In this document: one piece after another, positions 10,986 to 21,151 of the stretch
How the letters are laid out: the number at the start of each line of letters is the position of its first letter
Position numbering within the stretch: position 1 is the first letter of the stretch
NCBI RefSeq assembly: GCF_000003605.2
Contig: NW_003146283.1
Span: 433,873 to 457,613, forward strand
Length of the DNA: 23,741 nt
Direction: 5' to 3'
Source of the DNA: Saccoglossus kowalevskii
Lineage: Eukaryota; Hemichordata; Enteropneusta; Harrimaniidae
Position numbers and translations under genes: made by a program
The notes under the pieces: model-generated
What the model was told of the DNA's origin: nothing
Database searches by the model: none
The model's input: the letters and a program-made list of their open reading frames with translations, nothing else

Positions 10986-12538
10986 ATATACAGTGACCAT
11001 GACTGAGCCATTTCCACCTTTGATTCATTGAAAAGCTTGTGTCAAAATTACCAATAAAGTATGTCCACAGCAAGCTACATGTAACTAATTAGATTCACAA
11101 ACAATACAGACAAAAGTCAAGTGTCATGCTAAGCCTTGTCTTCATCATGAGTGAACAATTACCTCTTCGTTACCTGCTGTCACTGTTACAATACATAGCA
11201 ATATTATGGACAGTTGGTGAATTGAACAATTGTTCAAGACAGTATAATCCCTAAAATTCTGATGTTGAATTTTGTTCACCATTGAACAACTTCTTCAACT
11301 TTTAAGTTTATCAATACAGTTTCATGAAATTTTTTATAATTACAAATTTGTAAAAATTTTGTTTTTAACACATCAACCAAGGCTTTAACAGAAACTACGC
11401 TGCTCCAGATGAAAAAAAGCTAACACAGGCAAGAAGGCCAGCACCATTAGCGAAAAAAAAAAATTAAATACTTAACGACAGATTTTGTTCCAGGTTATAC
11501 TCACTCCCTATATTGCACGAATACACAGGCTTGTTTCCAGCATTGTGGTCATCTGAGTAGGACTGAATTATAAAGCTTTTTACTCATCATACGGTACATG
11601 ATAACCCCCCTCCAGGCCATTTATGGTACGGTACTTTAACATGGGGCAACTTCACAATTTAAGATAATTTTATGTATTTCAATTATTTTTCACCAAATAT
11701 TTATAAGCAATTGTCACAATCCTGAAAGAGTCAGGATGAGTGATCAAAAATCAAGTACAAGACATACATTTAGACAATTGGTTAGGATTTTGTGTATGAC
11801 GTGTAAAAACTAGGTCTCCAAGACCTGGGTGGGGTCCAGTGATCTCAACCTTATTTCATACAACGTATATCTTAGACAAGACAGAAAGTAAAGTTTACAA
11901 AGAGAACTGATTTCTCAAACAAAGAACACGCACAGCATCATTTTAGACAAATAAAGCTTGTGATTAGGCAGAGGACATGAACTAAATAATCTTTGCTGTA
12001 CAAACAGCTAAACAACAAATATTTAGTGGATCTATGTTCAACAGCAAATCAGTCTAGTGTGCTGAATGGAAAATGTTCGTATTTTAACACAACCTTCACC
12101 ATCAGCGTCATGTTGCAAGAGAAACCATGTTCTGGGTTACAGGAGTATATGACCATCGTCCACATAAGGATAATTCTCAAACACCCGATGACCTTAACCA
12201 AAGACACAAATCCCTTAAAGTACGTCTAGCTAGCCTGTTCACATCTGCTTTTTTGCCCTGAAACCCCAGTGTAACTTAGAGGAATGTGAAAGAAAAACAG
12301 GAATGAACACGTAAAAGAGTTTAACCCCACAAGGAAAGGGGTACCAGCACAGGCGTAACTATTACATAACACTTCACCAGTGAAAAAACAGATGAGAGCA
12401 CAAAACATACATCAATAATTGATCATATAATACATGCATTTTTTAGTTTATATGCGCTTCTATTGGTGATGCGCTTCCAACAGAGCAAATACACTACCAG
12501 TACTCAATAAGTGTTGCATTTTCAATCACATTGTTATA
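10986..12538. other. No supported gene; AT-rich stretch
   Basis: A segment at about 12050-12240 is open on both strands (78 codons plus; roughly 60 codons minus, without stop). I could not match either to a family or find paired splice sites. A fragment resembling the 6954-7133 element interior lies at 12448-12491. Otherwise nothing is seen. Confidence 0.4.
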
Positions 12539-13270
12539 CCATGGAACTATAAACCCCAGGAAGAACAACGAAACTAAAAGGATTAAAAAAACCTTTGTCT
12601 TAGTTTATCTTACAGTGCTTTCGCTTTTGTTTCCACAACATTAGTCATATTCCATGTTAGTTGCCGCCGATACGCCCGTTTCAACCGCTTTGCTGGAAAC
12701 GGAAAACTTGAAAAAAAGTTTCATATCTGCGCAGTAAAATATTTCGTTCACTACACATGCGCAAACAAGTCGGTCTGCAGGGTGACCTTCAGTGTACTGG
12801 AAATCATGCAACAGGTCGGAGTTTTAGCGAGTTTTCATAATTTTCAATGTCGTTTTTGATTACTTCTTTCAACCCTCGAAAAAATAAGGTTGCGAAAGTT
12901 TGCAAAACATGGGGTTTGGTATGCTGTTTGTTGTCGAGATATCCCGACTTATTCCGTGTTTCCCTTCGATTGCCAGAAGTGGCAATGTGTTTTTTTTCCC
13001 TGTTGAATGTCGCTCATTTATCAGTGTTTTTGTCTTGGGGCCATTGTTTTTTATGCTATAACCGAAACAACTCGATCACGTGATCTCCCGAAGTCGCCCG
13101 ATTGACTCCGAAAATGACCGATAGTCGGAGATAAACGTTCATTTGCGTAAATCGGCTTAATTTTTAAAGCGACGAAATAAACAGTCAAAATAAACATTAG
13201 ACATCGCGGCAACTATCATAGTTCAAAGGAAACGAAGTGGTTGTTCTTCCTGGGGTTTATAGTTCCATGG
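12539..13270. mobile_element. 732-bp DNA transposon with perfect 31-bp ends
   Basis: Positions 12539-12569 and 13240-13270 are perfect inverted repeats, beginning CCATGGAACTATAAACCCCA. TTATA flanks both sides (12534-12538, 13271-13275), giving a 5-bp target duplication, or 6 bp if an ambiguous C is counted. The interior has a CpG-rich centre (CGCCGATACGCCCG, CGACGAAATAA) and a 78-codon plus frame (12847-13083) with no recognisable transposase motif. It is therefore probably non-autonomous. Perfect ends and an intact duplication indicate recent insertion. Confidence 0.85.
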
Positions 13271-13346
13271 TTATACAATGTACATTGTGTACAGTTGAAC
13301 TCGAGATCTGCTTGCGATGTTGATTATTATGACATTTAATGGCTAA

Positions 13347-13359
13347 TAGTTGTCAACTA
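13347..13359. repeat. Short palindrome within a larger stem-loop
   Basis: TAGTTG T CAACTA, nested between TGATTAT (13321-13327) and ATAATCA (13363-13369). It could fold as an interrupted hairpin. No neighbouring gene gives it a role. Confidence 0.5.
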
Positions 13360-13578
13360 CTGATAATCATTAAGTCAAAGACACAAAAGAGTAAAAATAA
13401 TAAATAAGAGACACAAAAGACAAAGATATATGGTCTACCAATACATTGCCTATCTGCGAGTCATTGTGGCTATTGAAAAACACTTACCTAATTGGAAGAT
13501 TACGAGATCCCCGAGTCTTTAATTACTTAGTAGAGCAGTGTAAATTTTTCTAGTAAGAACATGGTATTAAAGTGAATG

Positions 13579-13911
13579 AATAGTTGCGTTCACGCACAGC
13601 TCCTTAGCATGGGCTAAGAGGTCAAATTCCTTAGCCCGTGCTAAGAAAACGTGCGTGAACGCTTAGCACGGGCTAAGGAATGCTAAGTACGGGTTAAATC
13701 TGATCCGAATTTAAGACGCGGTCTAGACCTTAGCACGGGCTAACGAAGTATGCGCGAACACTTAGCTGAATGGCACCCCTTAGCCTGTGCTAACGACTGG
13801 CCCTCCCTGTGCGTGGACGGAATTGGATCTAGCCGAAATGCAAATATGCTAGATAAGCCTAGATCAGCTAAAATCTTAGCCCGTACTTCGTGTAACGTGA
13901 ACACAACTATT
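13579..13911. mobile_element. Foldback element built from palindromic modules
   Basis: The ends are inverted copies starting AATAGTTG(C/T)GTTCACG and continue imperfectly for about 39 bp. Inside, a near-palindromic 16-bp word, CTTAGCACGGGCTAAG, recurs in both orientations at 13603-13618, 13630-13645, 13662-13677, 13729-13744 and 13779-13794, with partial copies at 13682 and 13875. The left 77 bases (13586-13662) form a nested hairpin whose outer arms are GCGTTCACGCAC and GTGCGTGAACGC. Frames on both strands (13740-13928 minus, 13750-13938 plus) are products of this symmetry, not genes. No clear target duplication is visible. Confidence 0.75.
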
Positions 13912-15177
13912 ATCTCAGAAGCAGCCAATGGTATGTAAACATGCTAAGCAAACAAGTGGGTCAATACAATTGTTGATAACATTTAAAATGCAGATAATTT
14001 GCTGTTTACAAACTTTAAAAATCACATGACAAGGTAAACGTTGAAAGACAGGTCAAACTCTTCATCAAACCAGCCTAATCCAGTTTTATCTAGTTACAGG
14101 GCTCAAAATTAACAAATATGTTTGCAAGTCTACTGGGCTACCAGTTTAAAGAGCTGGTAAGCCCATAATTGTATTGGGTGGACTACACAGGTATAGTAGA
14201 TACTTGCCTCCATGCAGAGAAGTGTCAACCTAAATAAATAAATGCCATTTTGCTCAATTTGTATCAGACACTCATAATCTGGAGACAAATTGGTTTATTT
14301 AAAGTATTAACTTAATATTTTGGAAATTTCTAATTGTCCAGTTAGGCTATTAATTTTGGATAATGGTAGCCCAACCTAGTGTCAAAAATATACTCATAAA
14401 CTGATGTGTACCATATTCAGCAGTGATATTTCAAACTGAATATCTTTTAATGTACTATGGCTATGTGGTAATGATCCAAATAAGAAAATTATTAATAGTA
14501 AATACGTGACAAGCACAATAACAGCTGTTCTACATGTACACTGTGCACAAAATACTAATGCAAATCTAATTTAACACATGACTCAAACATGAAATGTAGT
14601 CAGTCATTGTATTAATTATTTTATTGTGTAAATGTATTATTTAAATAAAAATTGGGATCACCAGATGATTTTTTGAGATACACAAGTCCCAAATATCATG
14701 GAAAATGGTCAAAATTGTCATTGGTTTCTATGGTGAAATTATTGATTCATATCTCAAAATTTTGCCCAGTGACATGGGATGAAAAAATTGTACATTATTC
14801 TTGATAAAAAATATAACGTTATGAAATCATTTCAAAAAATGTGATTCAGTAAGTTTCCAGAAACAAGTTTTCCATTAGACACAATGGGAAGTTATCAACC
14901 ATAATGCATAGCCTGACGAGGTAACGCAAGACTAGTTGCGCTCTCAGTGGTGCTCCAAACCCAACACACGCCTAACAGATCGATGTAGTTGTTCACTTCC
15001 CCTAACGATTTTTTGACGGTACCAATCAAATTGCAGGAACCTCAGATAGTGACAGCCATCAAAGAGTTTATTTGTTTGTTGACATAATGTGTGATAAGGT
15101 GCTGGCAAATTTTCGTCCAATGTTTATCATCTTGTTGAAAACAGTCTGTGATTTTTGCCAACAATGCAAACACTGCT
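13912..15177. other. No gene seen; possible decayed repeats
   Basis: Non-coding on both strands by inspection. It contains the hairpin listed separately. The part from about 14909 to 15177 has raised CpG and may belong to the dispersed repeat whose conserved core starts at 15178. Confidence 0.4.
14136..14164. repeat. Hairpin within a probable dispersed repeat
   Basis: GGGCTACCAG and CTGGTAAGCCC pair with one bulged base around a short loop. The flanking GGGCTCAAAATTAACAAA (14099-14116) and the GGCTATTAATTTTGGA at about 14346-14361 are loosely inverted relative to each other. A decayed element spanning roughly 14099-14361 is therefore possible. Confidence 0.4.
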
Positions 15178-15304
15178 TTGACTGACGGTGTTACCATGGC
15201 CACCAAAATGAATATTCATTGAACTCATTACAAGAAGGCGTGAACTTTGCAAATTCGCAGTATTGATCTTGCCGACGAGACATACATTGTACACTATTCT
15301 GTCA
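15178..15304 (+). repeat. Dispersed repeat, copy A (inverted relative to 22240-22356)
   Basis: The segment from TTGACTGACGGTGTTACC to ACACTATTCTGTCA matches the reverse complement of 22240-22356 at roughly 80-85 percent by eye. Shared words include ACCAAAATGAATATT and CGCAGTATTGA. It has no ORF. The type of parent element is not determined. Confidence 0.75.
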
Positions 15305-16319
15305 CTGAAGAAACTTTGTGATTCTCATCAGAAGTTACAATTATCTGAAGGGATTACCTAAAATGTTCATTATATAGGGCAGTTGGGCGTTTAAAACAGC
15401 AAACAATTATTTAATATTCAAACCCATCCTAAAAGTGCGAAGAAAAAAAATAATATGAAACTTCTGTTTTGGAGAGATTTTTAACACTAAACTCACACTG
15501 AACCATTTGTTCATTTTTTTGAACGTGTCATTCAGCAACCTTATGTCATACATAGGTCACAAGTTTTTATGATTAATCAGTAGTTGTACAATATTTTGCA
15601 GACTGATGATTTAAATACACATACACAAATTTAGGGCACAATATGACGCAAACTTGAAACAAAACCATACCAAGATTATTATGGAAGTGAACCCATTAGA
15701 ATTTAGAAATAGATTATGTTTAGTAGTTCACAGTATGATGAGAATGTAATTCACAATTTATTGAGAACATACTAATAGTAGGGCAAGTACAATATATAGT
15801 ATGTTTACATAATAACAATAATAACTGTACTGGACATGTACCATCTGAGGGTACTGTATGGTAAAGACAAAACATAAAATGTACGGCACAGATATAAACA
15901 AACAATACATAAAGTGAAACTATTAAAGAAAATATCTGTTACAAAAAACGCCTTTGTTTTTATTTAATTTGCTATATTGTATTTTTTTTTAATATTTGGC
16001 CAATGCAATACTACACTTGCATATTGATTTACGCGTCATTTGTGTAGTTATTTGTTTACATACAAAATTCTCTAGGCTTGAACTAGTATGCTGTGACCAC
16101 AGAATTATAGATTGTGACACACCCCTTGCTTTGTGACAAATGTAATACCACCAAAAGTTGGTTTCCTTCTCAAAACATGGATATATGACCGACACAACAA
16201 ACCCATTCTCTTATTTTTTATAAATATTTAAATTAATTTCAACTGAATCCAATCAGCTAATCAATACTCAAAATGTGCATTGAAAACATTACAATATTTC
16301 TCCATTGACCAAAAGAAAA
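15305..16319. other. No gene seen
   Basis: AT-rich, with only short frames lacking splice borders or motifs. Probably intronic sequence of the minus-strand gene. Confidence 0.4.
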
Positions 16320-16775
16320 CTAGTGATATTTTAAAAAATGAAGGGAATGGATTTGTTGTGTGAACAGTATAAGGCGTTTTACAAAACATGTATTTCCAAG
16401 AATTTGAAAAACATATTGCAGACGACATTCTTTTTCAAAAATAATGTAGTTCCATGATTTTACAAAGGGACATTCTAAAATAAACAATAGCAGCCTTTGT
16501 GAAAAGTAGTGGAGAGACCAAATGTGTAGCATCCTTGTATCAAAATTCTCTTGTTCAATGAAGTTTGGCAAACTGCCATTGTTTTTGTACAATAAAAACT
16601 TCAGGCATGTTATTGAACTTTTAAAAAGGTCATATAATACATTTATGAAACGGGATGAGAAACATACTTCTATTACTTTGACCCATTTTAGTAGCGAATA
16701 AAAAAAGCTGTGACCTAAACAAGTACGCCTACTGAACAGCTGTGCACCCAAAACATTCGTCATGGGACAATACAT
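16320..16775 (-). other. 151-codon open frame of unknown status
   Basis: This is the longest frame not explained by a repeat. It begins MYCPMTNVLGAQLFSRRTCL directly after an in-frame TGA and is rich in Phe, Leu, Ile, Cys and Lys. At this base composition such composition also arises by chance from A/T-rich DNA. No domain, signal peptide or clear membrane-segment pattern is recognisable. It lies on the same strand as the NRBP1-like gene and within its presumed intron 1. It matches no part of that family that I know. Confidence 0.2.
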
Positions 16776-16791
16776 TCATACTCGCCATTCA

Positions 16792-16815
16792 CCCCCCCCC
16801 CCCCCCAAAAAAAAA
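16792..16815 (+). repeat. C15-A9 homopolymer junction
   Basis: Fifteen C followed directly by nine A. It lies about 150 bases upstream of the candidate plus-strand start codon. Length is likely to vary or be misread. Confidence 0.9.
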
Positions 16816-16967
16816 TCTCGTATCCAATTAAACTAATTATCTTTTTTTTTAAATCGGGGGACTTCACAATTTTGTGTGAAAATTGACAATGATAGAGAAT
16901 AAGGTCACTCAGAAACGGCCACGCGGACTATTCATGACATACATACAACAGTACAAAGTTAGTCAAA
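16816..16967 (+). promoter_or_regulatory. Candidate promoter and 5' UTR of the plus-strand gene
   Basis: About 150 bases precede the ATG at 16968. They include a CpG-containing patch (AAACGGCCACGCGGACT at 16912-16928) and the AAAATGGCGG word around the start. That word resembles the YY1-type element AANATGGC often found over metazoan translation starts. No TATA box is evident. A C15A9 homopolymer run lies just upstream. The assignment depends on exon 1 being real. Confidence 0.25.
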
Positions 16968-17029
16968 ATGGCGGAATTTGAGGTTACAGTTTGCCACTTC
17001 AACTGCTGTTCCCGGCATCATTTCGGCAA
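16968..17029 (+). CDS. Unrecognised plus-strand gene, candidate coding exon 1
   Basis: The exon encodes 20 codons plus two bases, beginning MAEFEVTVCHFNCCSRHHFG. The ATG is in good context (AAAATGG). An in-frame TGA ten triplets upstream (16935-16937) makes it a plausible true start. It ends CAA|GTAAAT, a fair donor, in phase 2. Exon 2 starts with exactly one base before its frame, so the two join in frame as ...GK LIMEE. The short N-terminus is rich in Cys and His (C9, H10, C13, C14, H17, H18), which could bind metal, though that is inference. The exon sits within intron 1 of the minus-strand NRBP1-like gene. An alternative is that the true 5' end is a non-coding exon elsewhere and translation starts at the ATG in exon 2. 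Confidence 0.5.
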
Positions 17030-17382
17030 GTAAATGTCTCCATTTAAAGCAAGATTCAAGTGTGTTATATAGCCTATCAGAAAATATCCCTGTTTCACTA
17101 AAATGTTCAAAAAAACATCGAATTCAAAAACGATCCCGGCACATATGTGACTGTAGATGTCAAATACAGGCATTGAGACCGTGTGGGTGAAACGATCGCA
17201 TGTTCTATTCCCGGATTCCTCGCCTGCTAGTTTAATTTCTAAATTTATAGTCGTTAACCGTCATTTTTCAAACAACGGCCAAGAACAGTAGTATTATTTT
17301 CATAAATTTCATGTTTGTCTGGTAATATACGAGCACAAGCAACCACATGAATCAAAGCACCATTCCAGTGCACTAGCCCTAC

Positions 17383-17493
17383 CTCTTCCCTTCTCTTCTG
17401 CCATCGACCACACGGACTTTCTTCCAGAACTTCTTCATCTTCGCTTTCATCACCACTATCCTTTGCGGCCTTGTCCTCTGGTTCACTTGACAT
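17383..17493 (-). CDS. NRBP1: NRBP1-like pseudokinase, first coding exon (partial gene)
   Basis: This exon encodes 37 residues. It starts MSSEPEDK, continues through an acidic Ser/Asp/Glu stretch, and ends with LEESPCGRWQKRREE. From memory, that block is the signature just before the kinase-like domain of nuclear receptor binding protein (NRBP1 and NRBP2 in vertebrates, Madm in flies). These are pseudokinase adaptors linked to ER-Golgi traffic and growth signalling. The reading frame runs on past the exon, but similarity to the family stops exactly at a GAG|GTAGGG donor (GT at 17381-17382), so the exon ends in phase 0. The start is supported by an in-frame TAA eight triplets upstream (17518-17520) and an A at -3. 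The family protein is roughly 500 residues, so the kinase-like domain and C-terminus are missing here. I found no later exon to the left. The exon lies inside intron 1 of the plus-strand gene. Family assignment is from remembered similarity, not a search. Confidence 0.85.
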
Positions 17494-17700
17494 CTTTTGG
17501 CACCGACTGTCTCGGTGTTATTCCAACAACACGTCTGGAATCACAGAAATACGCCACGCATTCAATATACTATATTATCCGGTATTACTATGCCATGGCC
17601 TAACGGCGAGAAAATCAGCTTCGAACGAGATTGCAAGTAAATAATTTAAATTGCAAATGAGGTTGTTGTTATTAATTTGCATTGCTAATGAGCCGGTCAA
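17494..17700 (-). promoter_or_regulatory. Probable 5' UTR and promoter zone of the NRBP1-like gene
   Basis: This stretch lies directly upstream of the NRBP1-like ATG. It has more CpG than the flanking AT-rich DNA (CACGTC, ACGCCACGC, CCGG, AACGGCGAG, TTCGAACGAG). No clear TATA box sits at a fixed distance, which suits a housekeeping-type promoter. The start site cannot be placed from sequence alone. The plus-strand gene would be transcribed through this segment as intron, so sense and antisense signals may overlap here. Confidence 0.35.
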
Positions 17701-19353
17701 AGTTGAAGTTTTGCCTTGTCCATTAAACAAGGGGTGAAAGTATTCACTTCAAAGCGAATACCACATTGTAAACCATTTCACACTTATTGTGAAATAGTTG
17801 TGGACGTAACTAAATTCTTAATTGGTCATATTAACTGATTAACAACTGAATCCTTGCGTTCTTCATGTTTGTTCCCAGTGAAAACTCCAACGTCACAAAC
17901 TGCCTGCTCGGAATGAACTCGCCCAGACAAACTATTGCGCATGGTCATTACAGTCATTGCAAATGGCTGACGCGTGGGAATGAATCGAAGCACACAAAAA
18001 ACTGGAAATAACAATTGTTTCAGAAACTTTGTTATCGTGTTATTACATTATGGATTTTCTGTCGTGCACACACTGTGAATACTAAGGTAACTATCGTGTG
18101 TAATTTTATGCCAACACATCATGAAACTAGCTTGATACCACAGTCCGGTGTTCTAATATTTTTTACAACTTATGGTTTTGTGCATCGGCGGTGAAACTAA
18201 AAAATATCCTTATATAACGCCGGTAACAACGGGTTACAAAGTAGGGTATTCTATCAAGACGATTTGATGATAATGATGATCTACAGTTGCACAATATTTT
18301 GTGAACGGTCAAATTATTTCCAATATCTGAGCATAATTTCACTACCTTTCATTGTATTTTAGGGTATATGTCCCTTTTTATTATAAAATGCTGTATGTGC
18401 TTCCTTGTTCTCCGATTTTTTTTATATTTTGTGATACGATTGCCCCAGTGGTTTGTTTGGGCTGGAATTTTTGGGACTTGAGAGTGATATTTGGAAGAAA
18501 ACAGAGTAATATTGAACATTGGCAATCAAAAATCTGCATGTTCAATGCCTTGCCCTCTGGCAGTTCAGCATGAATTTCCATAAACTGTCAAACTACCACT
18601 TTTGCACATGAAATTGAGTGTTGAACTTTTTTTTGGTCAAAAACTGGAAGGAAAACGGCGAATACATTTCGAAAAAATTCTGAATACAACAAAATGCATA
18701 AACAATTCAACAATAAACAGTGAAGTCATTCGTATAGGGCTGTCTCTCACTACTAATATTATAGTAATAGCAATGGGAAATTTAAGGAAACAAATTTATT
18801 GATACTGTTGACTGAGATCTCTTTCTCAATACAGACCAGTTCAAAAGTGCTAATGCGAAATTTCTTTTACTTCCTGTTTCGTTTGTTTTGGATCATACTT
18901 GAGCGAAAACTTGTAGTCCTTACAGAATTGTTATCTAGTCTATGGCAATCATTGCTTCAATCAGTGTGGTTAATGCAACAATATTATTATTATACGTCTT
19001 TTTCTAGACTGGTCCAGCTGTGGCTATTTTAATTATTTTCATTCTTAAATCATGGTTCGATGTGAAATTACCACAACTGGTCTATTCTGAGGCGTATTAA
19101 TTGCTATTAATTATTCATGGTATGGACTTCCAAAAGAGGAAAGTAAAAGTGCGCTAGTTCAATGGGTTCTACGCGTCACCTCAAAAACACAGCCACAACT
19201 ATAGAGGGCGCTATAGAACAGACCAGTCATGAAAATTTCGTGTCAACGCGAGTCATTCTCCAAACTTGTTTTTCAGAGAAATATATAAAACAATAAAATT
19301 GCCACGACTTTGCCAAAGTACATTTGAAAATAATGATACACTTGACTTTACAG
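17701..19353. other. Intron 1 of the plus-strand gene or upstream intergenic DNA
   Basis: No coding exon is supported. Short frames around 18352-19032 are AT-driven. Donor-like sites (GCAA|GTAAAT near 17636, AAG|GTAACT near 18086) could belong to an alternative non-coding first exon of the plus-strand gene. An inverted pair, ACTGGTC-CAG-TGTGGCT (about 19006-19024) and AGCCACA...GACCAGTC (about 19191-19228), brackets about 220 bases with a GAGGGCGC core. It may be a small decayed element. Confidence 0.4.
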
Positions 19354-19490
19354 GCTTATCATGGAAGAGTTGCAATTCTTTGACTCCGGTGTGGAGTTGG
19401 CCGTGACGTGTGCTGGCCATATTGATGATCCTGGTTTAACAGTACAGTTGCAACACATAAAGTCTAAACTATGTGAAGTATTAGATACAG
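19354..19490 (+). CDS. Unrecognised plus-strand gene, coding exon 2
   Basis: The exon follows a good acceptor (CTTGACTTTACAG) and ends at ACAG|GTGAGT, a near-consensus donor. It encodes LIMEELQFFDSGVELAVTCA and then GHIDDPGLTVQLQHIKSKLC and EVLDT. The composition is helix-rich and soluble, typical of a real protein, with no obvious signal peptide or membrane segment. If exon 1 is wrong, the ATG at 19361 is the likely start. It leaves phase 1 and joins in frame with the exon at 21152. I do not recognise the family. It could be the N-terminus of a larger alpha-helical protein, since the gene continues beyond the window. Confidence 0.7.
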
Positions 19491-19963
19491 GTGAGTTGAA
19501 TTACATAACAGTACAAAGTAAAATACTATGCTGGGATTCAGGAACAGCCAATGAAAAAACATTTTAGTGTTAATGGAGGCCCAGCTCTGTGATGTACAGT
19601 GTGATGTATATGAAAGATGTCTGTTCTCCAACTAAAATTACATACATTATCAATGCATAACAATAGAATGTTTTAATCACCTCCATTGTTAGTCCCCGTT
19701 CGACACAGTCTGAAAACTGGGACTTGGATTGGATTGACCTCTGTGTGTGCGTCTGTGGATTCCTAGCACCGGACCTATATCTTGGACATGCCTAGACAAA
19801 TCACATTGAAGCTTCACACATACATGGGCGAATGGCGGCCAATTTTGTACTGAAATCTAGCATTTCTGGCATTCCAGAACTAGTTCTTGGTTGGATTTTG
19901 TTCAAATTTAGTACATACATTGGATGTTATGGTACCTTGGTGCACTTGGTGCACAGGCACATG

Positions 19964-19990
19964 TCTGTGTGTGTGTGTGCGTGCGTGCAT
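19964..19990 (+). repeat. TG-rich microsatellite
   Basis: A (TG)n run grades into GCGTGCGTGCATGCG. Confidence 0.85.
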
Positions 19991-20371
19991 GCGTTCGGAC
20001 CTACATGTAGATTTTAGAGATGCCTGGACAGATTACATTCGAACTTCACACATACATCATACATACCTAATATTATACAAATGCACATCAATTTGTTTCT
20101 CGATCTGATTGAAGATGCCCGAATAGCGACATTTTTCTTCTCAGCTGTTTACAGATGGATTTTGTTCAAACTTTGTACAATACATTGGACATTATGGGAC
20201 CTTGATGCACATCATTTTATTTTACAGATCAGATTTTATATTCATTATACATCATGTAGTAGATATACAGATGTATTGGTTTGACCTCTGATTCAAAATG
20301 GCCGAATGGTGGCCATTTTTCTGCTAAAAAATCATCAAAAATTGAACATTCCTGGCATTCTGGAAAGGATT

Positions 20372-20395
20372 TCGGCCGGCCGATGGATGGATGGA
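20372..20395. repeat. 12-bp palindrome joined to a GATG microsatellite
   Basis: TCGGCCGGCCGA (20372-20383) is a perfect palindrome and contains an FseI-type GGCCGGCC. It runs directly into GATGGATGGATGGA (20382-20395). Confidence 0.85.
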
Positions 20396-20640
20396 TTTTC
20401 TTATAAATATATTCCAAGCGAAAATAAAGTATTTTATGTACCTTTGGTAGACCTCACTTAGATTTTTTTCCATTTTATGATAATATCTTTAATTTTAGTG
20501 AATATTTTTGTAATTTTTGGTATAATTTTTTGAAAACTGCAAGTCCAATTTCTTTAATACATGTATTATACATAATTGTACTACATGTGGACCTCTCTCA
20601 AATTTGTTCATTTTGTAATGATATCTTCAACTCGTTAATT

Positions 20641-21151
20641 GAAATGGGCATTGCTAACAGTGAAGCTATTTCAGTCGTGAGGCTGCTTGTTATTTGGAGG
20701 TGTTAATTCCATGTGCTTCATCTTCAGCTACACTATTATCTGTTGAGTAAGTTCAAAAAAGCCACTTGATCTATTGAAGGCAGCTTCCTGGGTCTCTTTT
20801 GCTCTAGGTTGACAATGAAACACAATTCCTGCAAACTAATACAGTTACATTATTGGAAGGATCATAAGTGTGTATCCTTTGTTTCCAACATACAAACGTA
20901 TAACACATGCCATGCAAACTATCGACAGTGCAACTAATGCCATTTAGTTGCCTCTTTTGCTGGGCGTTTAAAAGTATGTGTGCGTGTTCGTACATCACTG
21001 AACTTAACTTTGACTTCCAATAAAGCAATGAAAAAGACTATTTAGTTCATAGCTTTTTAAAAATGGAAGACTGGACAAAACGTACTCAGACAAAACGTCC
21101 CAGTAATAAGTGAAAGACATGTACATGTACATTTAAATTTGATTTTTCAAG
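20641..21151. other. Intron sequence, nothing further seen
   Basis: The end of intron 2 of the plus-strand gene. A 74-codon minus frame at 20804-21028 has no supporting feature. Confidence 0.4.

Larger units (their letters stand above)
19491..20640. repeat. Cluster of related intronic repeat units
   Basis: At least three diverged units share the order GGCGAATGG(C/T)GGCCA, CTGGCATTC, then TTGGATTTTGTTCAAA, GTAC-ACATTGGA-(T/A)TATGG. They lie at about 19822-19940, 20115-20215 and 20298-20375, with a fourth at about 21486-21600. A TTAGTCCCCGTTCGACACAG head lies at 19689. A separate pair of similar 50-bp segments (20448-20500, 20587-20634) follows. The whole lies in intron 2 of the plus-strand gene. 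It is probably a dispersed repeat family with internal duplication. Confidence 0.65.

Noticed and set aside
12050-12240. Segment open on both strands, about 60-78 codons
   Set aside because: No splice pair, motif or similarity. Such lengths are expected by chance at this composition.
13740-13938. 62-codon frames on both strands over the same DNA
   Set aside because: They reflect the palindromic structure of the foldback element.
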